Translations under genes and position numbers: made by a program
Source: Cytophagales bacterium
GTDB lineage: Bacteria > Bacteroidota > Bacteroidia > Cytophagales > Microscillaceae
Assembly (NCBI GenBank): GCA_004293905.1
Contig: RDZE01000015.1
Coordinates: forward strand, 1 to 64,000
Reading direction: 5' to 3'
DNA: 64,000 bases
Notes under the pieces: model-generated
What the model was told of the DNA's origin: nothing
The model's database searches: none
The model's input: the letters and a program-made list of their open reading frames with translations, nothing else
Shown here: positions 28,229-37,819 of the stretch, piece by piece
How the letters are laid out: the number at the start of each line of letters is the position of its first letter
Position numbering within the stretch: position 1 is the first letter of the stretch

Positions 28229-28757
28229 CCATTGCTTTGTGTTTTCCACCCATATTTTTCAATAAAGTACGCCATAAATGTTTAGGAGGAGTACTAAAAA
28301 GCGTATCGTTCTCTTTAGGTTGATGCACCACCCAATAGTCTTGGTCTATCTCTCCCGATAATTGATCTTCTGACCAACCCGAATAACCCACAAAAAAGCG
28401 AATCTCCTCAGGGCTTACCTGACCAATCTGTAGTAAAGTCTTCACCTGCTCATAATCACCACTCCAATAGAGATTATCACCAATAGGAATACTTTGGGCT
28501 ATTTGGTCGCCTAAACGATGAATAAAATGCAGCGTATTTTGCTCCACCGGACCACCAATGAAGACAGGCAAGTCCGAATAACTGGACTCCTCCCAAATAT
28601 CGCCTAAACGAAGCTCCGTCATTTGGTTCATAATCAAGCCAAAAGTTCCTTCTTTTTGATGATCACATAACAAAACCACGCTTCTTTCAAAAATATCATT
28701 GCCCAAAAAAGGGGTAGCGATTAATAATGCCCCTTGAGCCAAAGGCACACGTTCCAT
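28197..28757 (-). CDS. yqgE: YqgE/AlgH family protein
   Basis: 186 aa with family motifs: GALLIATPFLGNDIFERSVV at the N-terminus, then EGTFGLIMNQ, FIGGPVEQNTLHFIH and the central FFVGYSGWSEDQLSGEI. Function is unsettled; it is a small cytosolic alpha/beta protein found widely in bacteria. Its 3' end overlaps the SiaB-like gene by 32 bp. Confidence 0.95.
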   Translation of the reverse strand: MERVPLAQGALLIATPFLGNDIFERSVVLLCDHQKEGTFGLIMNQMTELRLGDIWEESSYSDLPVFIGGPVEQNTLHFIHRLGDQIAQSIPIGDNLYWSGDYEQVKTLLQIGQVSPEEIRFFVGYSGWSEDQLSGEIDQDYWVVHQPKENDTLFSTPPKHLWRTLLKNMGGKHKAMANYPVDPRLN

Positions 28758-28936
28758 AGAATTTGTTGAGTTTGAGTATGAATAATTGAGTAAGTTATAA
28801 AACGAATTTTAAAGGGTAGATAGTTATAAAAACAATACTAAATTTTCATAAATTTATTTCTTTAGCCTAAATGTTTTTGTATTTTTACTTTTATTTCTAA
28901 GAAACTAAATATCTTTTTACTAAACAATTAAAAACT

Positions 28937-29371
28937 ATGACTGAAGAAGTAAAAGCACAACTCAAAATGGTAGACGCAATGATAGAGCGTTATATAAATA
29001 CCGTAGGCTTAAAAAGAGAAAACACTTACAACACTGCTGACAATATGTGGTATTGGCGCAGAGGCTCCGCTCAAATAGAAGCAGGGCTCATCGGAGGTGG
29101 CAACAATCGTTACTATCTTTGTGTGTATTCCTTTCTGATGGAAGTACCTCCCCAAAAAACCTTAGAAGCCTATAAACACCTTTTAGAGCTTAACTTTGAT
29201 AAATTGGGCGTGAAAATCTCTATCAAACCCAACACCTCACAAGTATTTGCCATAGCCGAAAGAGACATCAACGGCATAGACTATGAAGAACTCGCTACTT
29301 ACATCAGCGACTTAGAATGGTGGGCAGATAAACTTGATGATGAATTGAAAAATACTTTTGGGGCTTTCTAA
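28937..29371 (+). CDS. YbjN-domain protein
   Basis: 144 aa. The sequence pattern (an N-terminal helix, a strand block with WYWRRGSAQIEAGLI, then EVPPQKTLEAYKHLLELN and AERDINGIDYEEL near the end) is that of the YbjN fold, which is related to type III secretion chaperones. It is cytosolic and probably a protein-binding module. The DUF2520 gene follows by 23 bp. Confidence 0.75.
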   Translation: MTEEVKAQLKMVDAMIERYINTVGLKRENTYNTADNMWYWRRGSAQIEAGLIGGGNNRYYLCVYSFLMEVPPQKTLEAYKHLLELNFDKLGVKISIKPNTSQVFAIAERDINGIDYEELATYISDLEWWADKLDDELKNTFGAF

Positions 29372-29394
29372 AAACCCTTACAAAAAAACAGCGT

Positions 29395-30168
29395 ATGAAA
29401 ATATCTGTCATTGGAGCGGGCAATGTAGCTTGGCACATTGCCCAAACGCTCGAAAAAAACGGACACACCCTCTTAGAAGTTTATAGCAAAGGATTGGACA
29501 GTGCCGAAAAACTATCGCGGTATCTTAAATGTGCGCAAGCTACCAACGACCTCAATTTTTCTAAAAGCAAAGCTACTTTTTTTATCATAGCAGTAGCCGA
29601 TGATGCACTTGCTGAGGTAGCCCAAAAAATAATACTTCCCCCCGAAGCCATCGTAGTACATACTTCAGGGAGTCAACCTATGGACATACTTCGGCGCACA
29701 CAAGCAACAGAATGGGGCGTGCTTTACCCTTTGCAAACCTTCAGCCGCGAAAAAGAGGTAGATTTTAGCAAAATTATGTTCTGTCTTGAAGCCAATAGCC
29801 CCGAAGCATTGAGCCAAATTCAGGAAGTAGCCCAAAGTTTGAGCGTGCATGTACGCCTTATCAACTCACAACAACGTAAAGTATTGCATATAGCCGCTGT
29901 TTTTGCTTGTAATTTCGCCAACCATGTTTGGGCGATTGCTGAAAACATACTCGCACGCGAAAATATCAAATTTGATGTTCTTCAGCCACTCATTGCCGAA
30001 ACTATGCAAAAAGCCTTTACGCTTTCTCCTTCCAAAGCCCAAACAGGACCCGCAAAACGAGGCGACAAACAAATCATAGAGCAACACTTAGCCTATTTAG
30101 CACCACACGAAGCAGAAAGGCATATTTATCAAGTGTTAAGCCAAAGTATTGCCCAAAAAAAAGATTAA
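29395..30168 (+). CDS. Rossmann-fold oxidoreductase-like protein (DUF2520)
   Basis: 257 aa. The nucleotide-binding start is ISVIGAGNVAWHIAQTL. HTSGSQPMDIL, GVLYPLQTFS and a helical C-terminal domain with AAVFACNFANHVW are the DUF2520 pattern, related to pyrroline-5-carboxylate reductase and 6-phosphogluconate dehydrogenase folds. The substrate is unknown. The stop overlaps the 3' end of the convergent thioesterase gene by 4 bp. Confidence 0.87.
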   Translation: MKISVIGAGNVAWHIAQTLEKNGHTLLEVYSKGLDSAEKLSRYLKCAQATNDLNFSKSKATFFIIAVADDALAEVAQKIILPPEAIVVHTSGSQPMDILRRTQATEWGVLYPLQTFSREKEVDFSKIMFCLEANSPEALSQIQEVAQSLSVHVRLINSQQRKVLHIAAVFACNFANHVWAIAENILARENIKFDVLQPLIAETMQKAFTLSPSKAQTGPAKRGDKQIIEQHLAYLAPHEAERHIYQVLSQSIAQKKD

Positions 30169-30611
30169 ATTTTGAGATGGCTTTTGACAATATTAGAGTT
30201 CCCTTTTGCCAAAAGTTTGCCTTGAGTGCTGTATAAAAAGGCTTCCATGTAAATAATATTTTCTCCTTTTTTGATTACCTGCGTTTGTGCTATTACCTCA
30301 TCGCCCTCGCGCGGAGAAGAAAAATAAGCTACAGATAAATCAATGGTAGGGAAAAAATATTCAGTATCCATACTAAAAAAAGTAACCCCCATAAGGTCGT
30401 CAAAAATGCCTGCAATGACACCCCCATGCAACATTCCCATGGGATTGGTCATATCTTTTCTAATTTTGAACGAAGCACGAATGCCCTCTTCTTTTACCTC
30501 TAAAAGTGTTCCATTGAGCCAATGCGCAAAAGGTGAAGGGCTTACTGTCATCGGTTTGCCTACCTGATTTTGCAACCAAGTCATGCGGGAGTGTGGATTA
30601 GGATTTTGCAT
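30165..30611 (-). CDS. PaaI-type hotdog thioesterase
   Basis: 148 aa. The hotdog-fold signature NPMGMLHGGVIAGIFDDLMG places it in the PaaI acyl-CoA thioesterase group; the catalytic acid is expected in the FDD segment. Its start overlaps the end of the tetR-type gene by 14 bp, so it is co-transcribed with the regulator and probably controlled by it. Confidence 0.85.
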   Translation of the reverse strand: MQNPNPHSRMTWLQNQVGKPMTVSPSPFAHWLNGTLLEVKEEGIRASFKIRKDMTNPMGMLHGGVIAGIFDDLMGVTFFSMDTEYFFPTIDLSVAYFSSPREGDEVIAQTQVIKKGENIIYMEAFLYSTQGKLLAKGNSNIVKSHLKI

Positions 30612-31170
30612 TTTGAAAAGAATGATTGATGTATGTTAAAACTTGATTAAACGGTTCTTTATCGCGGTGTAATTTCATTAACAAAATACCGCCCTCTATG
30701 TGTGCAATAGAAAGTTGTGCTTGTTGTTGGGCAGAAGTCAGGTCTTGGGTTTTCAAAAACCACAAATGCGCCATTGCTGATTGCCATTCTTCAAAGAAAA
30801 GACGGATAATTTCCTTAAATTCGGTTTCCAAATGGTCGGTTTCTAAGGTCAGATTCCCAAACAAACAACCTTGAAAATTTTGACTCACAATATCGGCTTG
30901 TAAAGTAAGCATCTTCGCAAGCCTTTGTTCGGGTGTGTATGCCTCTTGGTAGGCTTTTGCAAATACATGTTCACGAAAAAAAGCAAGTGAAAAGCTAAGT
31001 ACTTCTTTTACTAAAATTTCTTTACTGCTGAAATAGTGGTAAAAACTTCCTTTCAATAAGCCACAGGCTTTTGCCAAATCGTGCATTGAAGTAGATTTAT
31101 AGCCTTGAGTATTGATTACTTGAGCGGCTTTTTGCAAGAGTTCTTCTTTAGTAATTTTTTGAAGAGGCAT
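30598..31170 (-). CDS. TetR/AcrR family regulator
   Basis: 190 aa. The N-terminal helix-turn-helix is TSMHDLAKACGLLKGSFYHYFSSKEIL (shown in part by GLLKGSFYHYF). The C-terminal ligand domain, with the segment GCLFGNLTLE, belongs to the AcuR/NemR-like group that senses acrylates, aldehydes or other electrophiles. A 20-bp palindrome lies 18 bp before the ATG and fits an autorepression operator. It shares a transcript with the PaaI-type thioesterase. Confidence 0.9.
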   Translation of the reverse strand: MPLQKITKEELLQKAAQVINTQGYKSTSMHDLAKACGLLKGSFYHYFSSKEILVKEVLSFSLAFFREHVFAKAYQEAYTPEQRLAKMLTLQADIVSQNFQGCLFGNLTLETDHLETEFKEIIRLFFEEWQSAMAHLWFLKTQDLTSAQQQAQLSIAHIEGGILLMKLHRDKEPFNQVLTYINHSFQNAKS

Positions 31171-31187
31171 TTTTTATTTTTTTATTT

Positions 31188-31207
31188 TACCAAACGTTCG
31201 TTTGATA
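31188..31207. promoter_or_regulatory. Palindromic operator upstream of the TetR-type gene
   Basis: TAC-CAAACG-TT-CGTTTG-ATA: a perfect CAAACG/CGTTTG inverted repeat with outer symmetry. On the minus strand it contains AACGTTTG, one base from the TAnnTTTG promoter element, so a bound repressor would block transcription of the regulator and thioesterase genes. Confidence 0.7.
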
Positions 31208-31289
31208 AAATAAGTTTCAAAATTTTTAGAATAAAGATGAGAAAGGATAAAAAAATCACTAACTTACCTTAATTTTTATAAACAAAAAC

Positions 31290-31835
31290 ATGAAAAAAAT
31301 AACACTTTTCTCGCTTCTTTTTTGTGGTATTGCCTTAGGAGTTAGGGCGCAAACACTTCAAGAGTACTTCAATCTTTTCCCTACCATTGCTCAAGACGTC
31401 AATTGGACGGGTGATGACTTGGAAAATGCACGCAAAAACATTCCAATCATAGAAGAAAACTATTTAAAATTCATTGACAACGATGGCAAAGAAGTCAGCA
31501 CCTATAAAAATACGATTCCGCTCGGAAAAATACAAATAGGCACTACTACGGTAGTTTTTTTTGCAAAACATTTCAACTATCGCGAAAACTACGACACGCA
31601 AATTTCGCTGCATGGGCGTGCCTACGACAAAAATGGGGAGCTTCTTCCGATGGGTATTTACAACTACTTGGCTTCTACGGGAGGCGATGCTGCCACACAA
31701 AAATTTATGTATAGTTTTTCTTTTACATTGAATTGGGCTACACAAACCATTTTGATAGAGCAGAAATCGACCGATAAAGCAATGGAAAGCACTACACTGT
31801 ATAAAATATCAAAAAAAGGGCTTGTTTCACAGTAA
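31290..31835 (+). CDS. Secreted protein of unknown function
   Basis: 181 aa with a clear signal peptide (MKKITLFSL, cleavage near GVRAQ, residue 21). The mature part is mixed alpha/beta, with a C-terminal strand pair ending STTLYKISKKGLVSQ. I do not recognise a family. Confidence 0.65.
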   Translation: MKKITLFSLLFCGIALGVRAQTLQEYFNLFPTIAQDVNWTGDDLENARKNIPIIEENYLKFIDNDGKEVSTYKNTIPLGKIQIGTTTVVFFAKHFNYRENYDTQISLHGRAYDKNGELLPMGIYNYLASTGGDAATQKFMYSFSFTLNWATQTILIEQKSTDKAMESTTLYKISKKGLVSQ

Positions 31836-31947
31836 AAAAGTATTACGTTGGCAGATGTGTAAAAGTCATTGACCGATTTTTTTTGTGAAATAGTGCTGCA
31901 CTGTTCAAATTTGCATTATGGTTTAACAATCTAATATTTTAAAAAAT

Positions 31948-32394
31948 ATGAAAACGAAAAAAATGCAATGGGCAGTACTGTCATTACTAATTGTTTTAGG
32001 AACAGTAGCCAACACTATCGCCGAAAGGAATATTTACACAAAAGTGCTTTTAAAAGCCTCTTTTACTTGGGCGGTAGAGCAAAATGGAGCGTTGGTCAAT
32101 ACAGATACCTATGATTTTGGGGCTATTCCTTTGGCACAACCTGTAATGGCTACTTTTATTGTAACAAATACAGGCAATAGCCCTCTTATTTTGTCGCAAG
32201 TGCAGGCTTCTTGTGGTTGTACGGTTACAGAATATACCCAAACGCCTATTGCTCCCGGTAAAACGGGCAAAGTTACGGCTGTGTACAACGCGGCTTATAC
32301 AGGCATGTTCCATAAAAGCATCACCGTAACGACCAATGCCGTAGAGGAAAGTACGAAAACACTCTACATCAAAGGAGAAGTAAGAAATCAATAA
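31948..32394 (+). CDS. DUF1573-domain exported protein
   Basis: 148 aa with an N-terminal hydrophobic signal/anchor. The immunoglobulin-like DUF1573 domain is clear: TYDFGAIPLAQPVMATFIVT, then LSQVQASCGCTVTEYTQ and APGKTGKVTAVYNAAYTGMF. These domains are frequent in Bacteroidota envelope proteins; the CGC motif is typical. Function is unknown. Confidence 0.88.
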   Translation: MKTKKMQWAVLSLLIVLGTVANTIAERNIYTKVLLKASFTWAVEQNGALVNTDTYDFGAIPLAQPVMATFIVTNTGNSPLILSQVQASCGCTVTEYTQTPIAPGKTGKVTAVYNAAYTGMFHKSITVTTNAVEESTKTLYIKGEVRNQ

Positions 32395-32487
32395 TCTTTT
32401 TTCACCATTTTTCTATCAAAGATTCACTATCTTTATCAAGTTTTTTTTCTAAGATAGTGAATTTTATACCTATTTTCTGCACAAAAA

Positions 32488-33507
32488 ATGCCTACAATCA
32501 TTCGTTGGAGTTATAAATATTGGGAATTGCCAATGCATTGTTTGTTTTGGCTGTTTTATTATTTTTACCCCTTTATGAACCATGGCGGGGAAGCTGATTT
32601 TCGCTTTGAATTTTGGCGAGCTTCTTTGTTAATTGCATTGGCTTGGGTCAATGTATATACAATTTATGGTTTATTATTGCCTTATAAATTTTACCAATCT
32701 TTTGGAGGAGTAGCTGTCATATTGGTTTTAGTGGTAGCAATGGCTTTTGTATATTGTCGTAGCTCTATTTATATTGCGGGGTGCGAATGTAGCGTAAAAA
32801 GTTGTTTTTTGAGTTATACGGTTCATTTTACAAGTTTATCAGTATTGTTTATTGGGTTGTTTTTTGCCAAAAGCCATTGGAAAAATCAAAAACAGATAGA
32901 AAAAATATACCAAGAAAAATTACAAGCCGAGTTGCAAGGGCTCAAAGCGCAAGTGAATCCACATTTTTTATTCAATACGCTGAATACTTTGTATTCTTTT
33001 TCGCTTACCGAACCCTCAAAAGTGCCTAATGCCATTCTGCAATTGGCTGATAATCTGAAATATATACTTTATGAAGGGCAAAAAGAGTATACCACTTTAG
33101 AAAAAGAAATTGCACACATTCAAAATTATGTTACACTGCAATTATTGCGCTTAGAGGGAAAAATAAAAGTGGTTTTTTTGCCCGAAGTGCAACATTTGAG
33201 CCAATCCATAGCACCATTATTGTTGATTAGTTTTGTAGAAAATGCGTTCAAATATACCAGTCTTTTGGGCAACGAGGGACATTCAATCACTATTAAGATG
33301 TGGGAAGAAGAGGGTGCAAAATTTCATTTTTATTGCGCCAATCCTTTTGAACCATACCCTGCTGATGCTGACCGCAATTGGTTGGAAGGCGGCATAGGGT
33401 TGCACAATACAGAAAGAAGGTTACAGTTGTTATATCCTGAAAAATATTCACTTACCCTCTGCAAAGAAAATAATCTTTTTGAAGTGTATTTAACCATATC
33501 ATTATAA
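32488..33507 (+). CDS. LytS-type sensor histidine kinase
   Basis: 339 aa. Four hydrophobic helices (about 14-34, 46-66, 73-92 and 105-128) are followed by a short coiled coil and the His_kinase (PF06580) domain. The phospho-acceptor histidine lies in QVNPHFLFNTLNTLYSF. A degenerate HATPase region carries SFVENAFKYTS and GGIGLHNTERRLQLLY. The response-regulator gene begins 2 bp after the stop, so this is a two-component pair. Confidence 0.93.
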   Translation: MPTIIRWSYKYWELPMHCLFWLFYYFYPFMNHGGEADFRFEFWRASLLIALAWVNVYTIYGLLLPYKFYQSFGGVAVILVLVVAMAFVYCRSSIYIAGCECSVKSCFLSYTVHFTSLSVLFIGLFFAKSHWKNQKQIEKIYQEKLQAELQGLKAQVNPHFLFNTLNTLYSFSLTEPSKVPNAILQLADNLKYILYEGQKEYTTLEKEIAHIQNYVTLQLLRLEGKIKVVFLPEVQHLSQSIAPLLLISFVENAFKYTSLLGNEGHSITIKMWEEEGAKFHFYCANPFEPYPADADRNWLEGGIGLHNTERRLQLLYPEKYSLTLCKENNLFEVYLTISL

Positions 33508-33509
33508 CA

Positions 33510-34175
33510 ATGAAATGCATAGTAATAGAAGACGAGAAACCTGCGCAAAATATCTTATCGAATTATATAGAAAAAACAGATTTTTTGGAGTGCATCGGTA
33601 TGTTTTCACAAGCGACCGCCGTGCCTTCAAATCTCTTACAAATAGTTGATGTATTGTTTTTAGACATACAACTGCCTATTATTTCAGGAGTGAGCTATCT
33701 GAAATCGTTGCAGAAAAAACCGATGGTGATTTTTACTACTGCCTTCCCCGATTATGCAGTAGAGGCTTTCACCTTACAAGTAGTAGATTATTTGATGAAG
33801 CCATTCAGTTATGAGCGTTTTTTTAGTGCTGTGCAAAAAGCCAACAGTATGATGCCTCCTTTGGAAAAAGATTTTTTTATCTATACCGATAAAACTTTTT
33901 ACAGAATAAGTGCAGAGGAAATACTTTGGGTAGAGGCAGCCGTAGATTATGTAAAAATCGTAACCGATGCCAAAGTATATTGGGTAGCAGAAAGCCTAAC
34001 ACAATGGGAAAATAAATTGCAGGCTTGGGGTTTTTTGCGTGTGCATCGTTCTTTTTTGGTAAATAAACACCAAATTACGAAGATACAAGGCAATCAGATA
34101 TTTGTGCAAACGCATACTATTCCTATAGGGAGAAGTTACCGCGAATCATTTTTGAAACAATTAGGGCATCATTGA
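33510..34175 (+). CDS. LytTR-family response regulator
   Basis: 221 aa. The receiver has DE (residues 8-9), the phospho-aspartate in LFLDIQLPIISG, and the Lys in YLMKPF. The C-terminal LytTR DNA-binding domain is shown by ILWVEAAVDYVKIVTDAK and FLRVHRSFLVNKHQI. It pairs with the LytS-type kinase just upstream. The stop lies 7 bp from the convergent TPR gene. Confidence 0.94.
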   Translation: MKCIVIEDEKPAQNILSNYIEKTDFLECIGMFSQATAVPSNLLQIVDVLFLDIQLPIISGVSYLKSLQKKPMVIFTTAFPDYAVEAFTLQVVDYLMKPFSYERFFSAVQKANSMMPPLEKDFFIYTDKTFYRISAEEILWVEAAVDYVKIVTDAKVYWVAESLTQWENKLQAWGFLRVHRSFLVNKHQITKIQGNQIFVQTHTIPIGRSYRESFLKQLGHH

Positions 34176-34182
34176 AGGCTAT

Positions 34183-35025
34183 TTATTTGCAAAAAATAGG
34201 AATGATGGCTTCAAGTTCAGTATAGCCCAATTCTAAGGCTTTTTTCCAATCAGCACAAGCCGCATTCATATCCCCTTTTTTTCGCTGAAATTCTCCTCTT
34301 CGGTAGTAGGCTACATTGTTTTGGGGGTCTTTTTCAATGAGTAAGTTCATATCGGCGATGGCACCTTCAAGGTCGTTATTTTCACTTTTGATGAATGCTT
34401 TTTGCAACACAATATCCATATTATCGGGGTCTTTGCTGAGGTATCTGTCCAAATAAGCAATGGCTTCCGCGCTTTTTTGTTGTACCAAAGCCACTTCTGT
34501 CAGGCGAAGATAGGGCTCTACTAAGGTGGCATCAATGGCGATGACTTGCTCGTAGGCAACAGTAGCATCGGCATATTCACCAGCTTTTGCCTTGATAAAT
34601 CCTTTGCCAAGCAAGGCTTCTATGTTTTTAGGATTGAGCGAAATCACTTTTTCGAAATCTTGCATTGCGCCCTGCAAATCACTTTTGATACCCTTCAGTA
34701 CGGCACGGCGGAGATAAGCCGTTTCATAATTAGGATTGAGTTGAATGGCTTTGTTGAAATCGAGCATTGCACTTGCCGTAAGGTCGGAGTTGGCTTTTGC
34801 TACGCCTCTAAGCATGTAGGCTTCTGCATTGGCACCGTTGAGTTGAATGGCTTTGTCAAAATCTACAATGGCATTGGTAAAATCGCCTTTTTCCATTTTT
34901 TCGTTGCCCGATTGCAAGAGTGCTTTTTCGTTTTGTGCTTGTGCATTGCTGATGAGGAATAAAAGTAAAAAAGCAATGAGGTATAGATTGAGGATTGGGT
35001 TATAATTGTGTGATTTCATAAACAT
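34183..35025 (-). CDS. Exported TPR-repeat protein
   Basis: 280 aa with a signal peptide (cleavage near SNAQAQ, about residue 31). About seven tetratricopeptide repeats fill the rest, with the pattern AIVDFDKAIQLNGANAEAY repeated. The last repeat carries CADWKKALELGY and the tail ends IPIFCK. It is probably a periplasmic scaffold for protein-protein contacts. The start (ATG at 35025 or 35019) overlaps the end of the nucleotidyltransferase gene by about 26 bp, so the two are translationally linked. Confidence 0.85.
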   Translation of the reverse strand: MFMKSHNYNPILNLYLIAFLLLFLISNAQAQNEKALLQSGNEKMEKGDFTNAIVDFDKAIQLNGANAEAYMLRGVAKANSDLTASAMLDFNKAIQLNPNYETAYLRRAVLKGIKSDLQGAMQDFEKVISLNPKNIEALLGKGFIKAKAGEYADATVAYEQVIAIDATLVEPYLRLTEVALVQQKSAEAIAYLDRYLSKDPDNMDIVLQKAFIKSENNDLEGAIADMNLLIEKDPQNNVAYYRRGEFQRKKGDMNAACADWKKALELGYTELEAIIPIFCK

Positions 35026-36190
35026 ATTGTAAAATTTTTTTTTCGTATTCGTCTAATGTTTTTTTGCGTCTTTCCATCACTCTTTGTGCGGTTTCGTAGG
35101 CTTTTTCGAGTTGGTATTTTTCAAAACCTTGTGCTCCGCCCCAAGCAAAAGAAGGTATGTATTTGGGCGGAAAATCGCCCCCGAAAATATTAGCACTTAC
35201 CCCTACAACAGTGCCTGTATTGAACATTGTATTGATGCCTGCTTTGCTATGGTCGCCCATCATTAGTCCTACAAACTGTTGAAAACTATTGACAAACTGC
35301 CCTTGTGCATAGTTCCAAACTTTTACTTGCCCGTAGTTGTTGCGAAGGTTAGAAGTATTGGTATCAGCCCCTAAATTGCACCATTCGCCAATGACTGAAT
35401 TGCCCAAGAAACCTTCGTGCCCTTTGTTAGAATAGCCAAAGATGACAGAGTTGCTAATTTCGCCGCCTACTTTTGAGTATTCGCCAATGGTAGTATCGCC
35501 TTTTATTTTTGTGCCCATATTGAGTACTGCCCCTTCGCAGAGCGCGAAATTTCCATGAATAACGCTTAGTTCTTGTATTTCGGTATTTTTGCCTATGTAA
35601 ATCACGCCTTTTTCGGCATTGAGTATGGCAGCTTTTATTTTTGCGCCTTCTTCTATGAAAATATTTTCTTTGTTGTAGCAAATAGTATGAGGGTCGCTGA
35701 TAGGGGCAGAGCTACGCCCATGTGTGATGCTTGTAAAATCTTGTTGAATTTCTTGAGCGTTGTAAAGGAAAATATCCCAAGTGTTTTGCAAATAAGTAGG
35801 GTCTTGACCGATATTTTTCCATTGTTTGATGTACTCAAGACTATTTTCTGTATGGCTACTACGCCAAGCAATGGGCATATCTTGGTAGAGAATGCCTTCG
35901 CCTAAAAGCAAGTGATTGATTTCGGGGAGCCAATCTTGATGGGGCAAAAAACAGCTATTGATAAATAAATATTGGGCGTTTTCTTGGTGGTATGGTAAGG
36001 GATATTTGGCTTGCAAGTAGGGCATTGTTTGGTAACCTACTTCGGCAATATTGAGGCTTTTTTCCAATGCTTTTACCCACTTCTCTCTGATTTTTAGTAT
36101 ACCTATTCTTATTTCGCAGATAGGGCGAGTGAGTGTAAAAGGTTGTAAGGACAAAAAAGCGTTGGGAGAATCGTAGAAGATGATATTCAT
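35000..36190 (-). CDS. GlmU-like sugar nucleotidyltransferase
   Basis: 396 aa. The N-terminus (MNIIFYDSPNAFLSLQPFTLTRPI) has a reduced nucleotidyltransferase-like domain with the RPICEIRIGILKIREKW pattern. From about 160 a left-handed beta-helix of hexapeptide repeats follows (VIYIGKNTEIQELSVIHGNF, KGDTTIGEYSKVGGEISNSV) and then GEWCNLGADTNTSNLRNNYG, as in GlmU C-termini. This is the Bacteroidota 'putative sugar nucleotidyltransferase' group, distinct from GlmU proper. It is divergent from guaA and coupled to a TPR gene. Confidence 0.85.
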   Translation of the reverse strand: MNIIFYDSPNAFLSLQPFTLTRPICEIRIGILKIREKWVKALEKSLNIAEVGYQTMPYLQAKYPLPYHQENAQYLFINSCFLPHQDWLPEINHLLLGEGILYQDMPIAWRSSHTENSLEYIKQWKNIGQDPTYLQNTWDIFLYNAQEIQQDFTSITHGRSSAPISDPHTICYNKENIFIEEGAKIKAAILNAEKGVIYIGKNTEIQELSVIHGNFALCEGAVLNMGTKIKGDTTIGEYSKVGGEISNSVIFGYSNKGHEGFLGNSVIGEWCNLGADTNTSNLRNNYGQVKVWNYAQGQFVNSFQQFVGLMMGDHSKAGINTMFNTGTVVGVSANIFGGDFPPKYIPSFAWGGAQGFEKYQLEKAYETAQRVMERRKKTLDEYEKKILQYVYEITQL

Positions 36191-36221
36191 AAAAATTTAG
36201 TTACTTCATAGGCAAACTAAC

Positions 36222-36253
36222 TTTGGCAAAGTTACAAACTTATCTTAATTTTG
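36222..36253 (+). promoter_or_regulatory. Consensus promoter of guaA
   Basis: TTTG (36222-36225), a 20-bp spacer and TAATTTTG (36246-36253) form a full Bacteroidota promoter. The expected transcript start near 36260 gives a 20-nt leader to the ATG at 36281. Confidence 0.8.
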
Positions 36254-36280
36254 CAAAGAAACTACCAAACAAAAAGGACT

Positions 36281-37819
36281 ATGAACCCTCTTCAAATATT
36301 GATTTTAGATTTTGGCTCTCAATATACGCAATTGATTGCACGCCGTATCAGAGAATTGCATATTTATTGTGAAATTCACCCTTTTCATCATATACCCTCA
36401 CCCGATGCCCTAAAAGGGTTGAAAGGGATTATACTTTCAGGAAGTCCTTGTTCGGTACGCGATGCAGATGCGCCTACAGTGGCTTTGGAACAATGGATAG
36501 GTAAATTGCCTATATTGGGCATTTGTTATGGTGCGCAGTTGATGGCACAACAATTAGGGGGTTTGGTGATGGCTTCGGAAAATAGAGAATATGGGCGTGC
36601 CTACCTCAAAAATACCTCAGCATCGGCACTATTATCGGGTATTGAGGGGGAGAGTCAAGTGTGGATGTCGCACGCTGATACGATACAACAACTACCACAA
36701 GGGGCAAAAATATTGGCAACTACTGAAAGCATACCTGTAGCGGCTTATCAATTGGAAGGAAGTGCTACATACGGCATTCAATTTCACCCTGAAGTAACAC
36801 ATACTACAGAAGGAAAGACTTTATTCAAAAATTTTGTCATCGATATTTGTGGAGCAGTGCCCAATTGGACACCTGCCTCCTTTATAGAGCAAAGCGTTCA
36901 ACAAATACAATCAGAAGTAGGCTCGCAGGAAAAAGTAGTTTTAGGGCTTTCAGGTGGGGTAGATTCTTCGGTGGCGGCTCTGCTGTTGCACAAAGCCATA
37001 GGCACGCGTTTGTATTGTATTTTTGTAGATAGCGGGCTTTTGCGTAAAAATGAATACGAAGAGGTGCTTCATTCTTACCAAGATTTAGGTCTGAATGTGA
37101 TAGGCGTAAATGCTAAAGATGTATTTTTTGAGGCACTCCAATCCCTCAACGACCCCGAAGCCAAACGCAAAGCTATAGGCAAAACCTTCATAGAAGTATT
37201 CGACCGCGAAGCGCATCAGATAAGCGATGTGAAGTGGTTGGCACAAGGCACTATTTACCCCGATGTAATAGAGTCTGTTTCTGTCAAAGGTCCTTCGGTT
37301 ACCATCAAATCGCATCATAATGTAGGAGGATTGCCCGAAAAAATGAACCTCAAGGTAATAGAGCCTTTGCGTAGTTTGTTCAAAGATGAAGTACGCGAAG
37401 TAGGCAAAGCATTGGGACTTCCTACCCCTATTTTACATCGTCATCCTTTCCCCGGACCGGGCTTGGCTATTCGTATCATTGGCGATATTACACCCCAAAA
37501 AGTGGCTATTTTGCAAGAGGCAGACCATATTTATATACAAAACCTACGCGAATCGGGTTGGTATGATAAAATATGGCAAGCAGGTGCTATTTTGCTCAAT
37601 ACACAAAGTGTAGGGGTGATGGGCGATGAGCGCACTTATGAAAATGTAGTAGCTCTGCGTGCCGTAACAAGTACTGATGGTATGACGGCTGACTGGGTAC
37701 ATATTCCTTATGAGTTATTGGCTAAAATCTCTAACGAAATCATCAATCGTGTGAAAGGGGTGAACAGGGTCGTGTATGATATTTCTTCTAAACCTCCTGC
37801 TACTATCGAGTGGGAGTAG
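36281..37819 (+). CDS. guaA: GMP synthase (glutamine-hydrolysing)
   Basis: 512 aa; converts XMP to GMP with glutamine and ATP. The class I glutamine amidotransferase domain has Cys82 in ILGICYGAQ and the His/Glu in FHPEVTHT. The ATP pyrophosphatase domain has the loop [13 protein letters not shown], and the C-terminal dimer domain has [12 protein letters not shown] and ends PPATIEWE. The ATG at 36281 fits the promoter. The stop codon abuts the stop of the convergent TonB-C gene with no gap. Confidence 0.98.
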   Translation: MNPLQILILDFGSQYTQLIARRIRELHIYCEIHPFHHIPSPDALKGLKGIILSGSPCSVRDADAPTVALEQWIGKLPILGICYGAQLMAQQLGGLVMASENREYGRAYLKNTSASALLSGIEGESQVWMSHADTIQQLPQGAKILATTESIPVAAYQLEGSATYGIQFHPEVTHTTEGKTLFKNFVIDICGAVPNWTPASFIEQSVQQIQSEVGSQEKVVLGLSGGVDSSVAALLLHKAIGTRLYCIFVDSGLLRKNEYEEVLHSYQDLGLNVIGVNAKDVFFEALQSLNDPEAKRKAIGKTFIEVFDREAHQISDVKWLAQGTIYPDVIESVSVKGPSVTIKSHHNVGGLPEKMNLKVIEPLRSLFKDEVREVGKALGLPTPILHRHPFPGPGLAIRIIGDITPQKVAILQEADHIYIQNLRESGWYDKIWQAGAILLNTQSVGVMGDERTYENVVALRAVTSTDGMTADWVHIPYELLAKISNEIINRVKGVNRVVYDISSKPPATIEWE

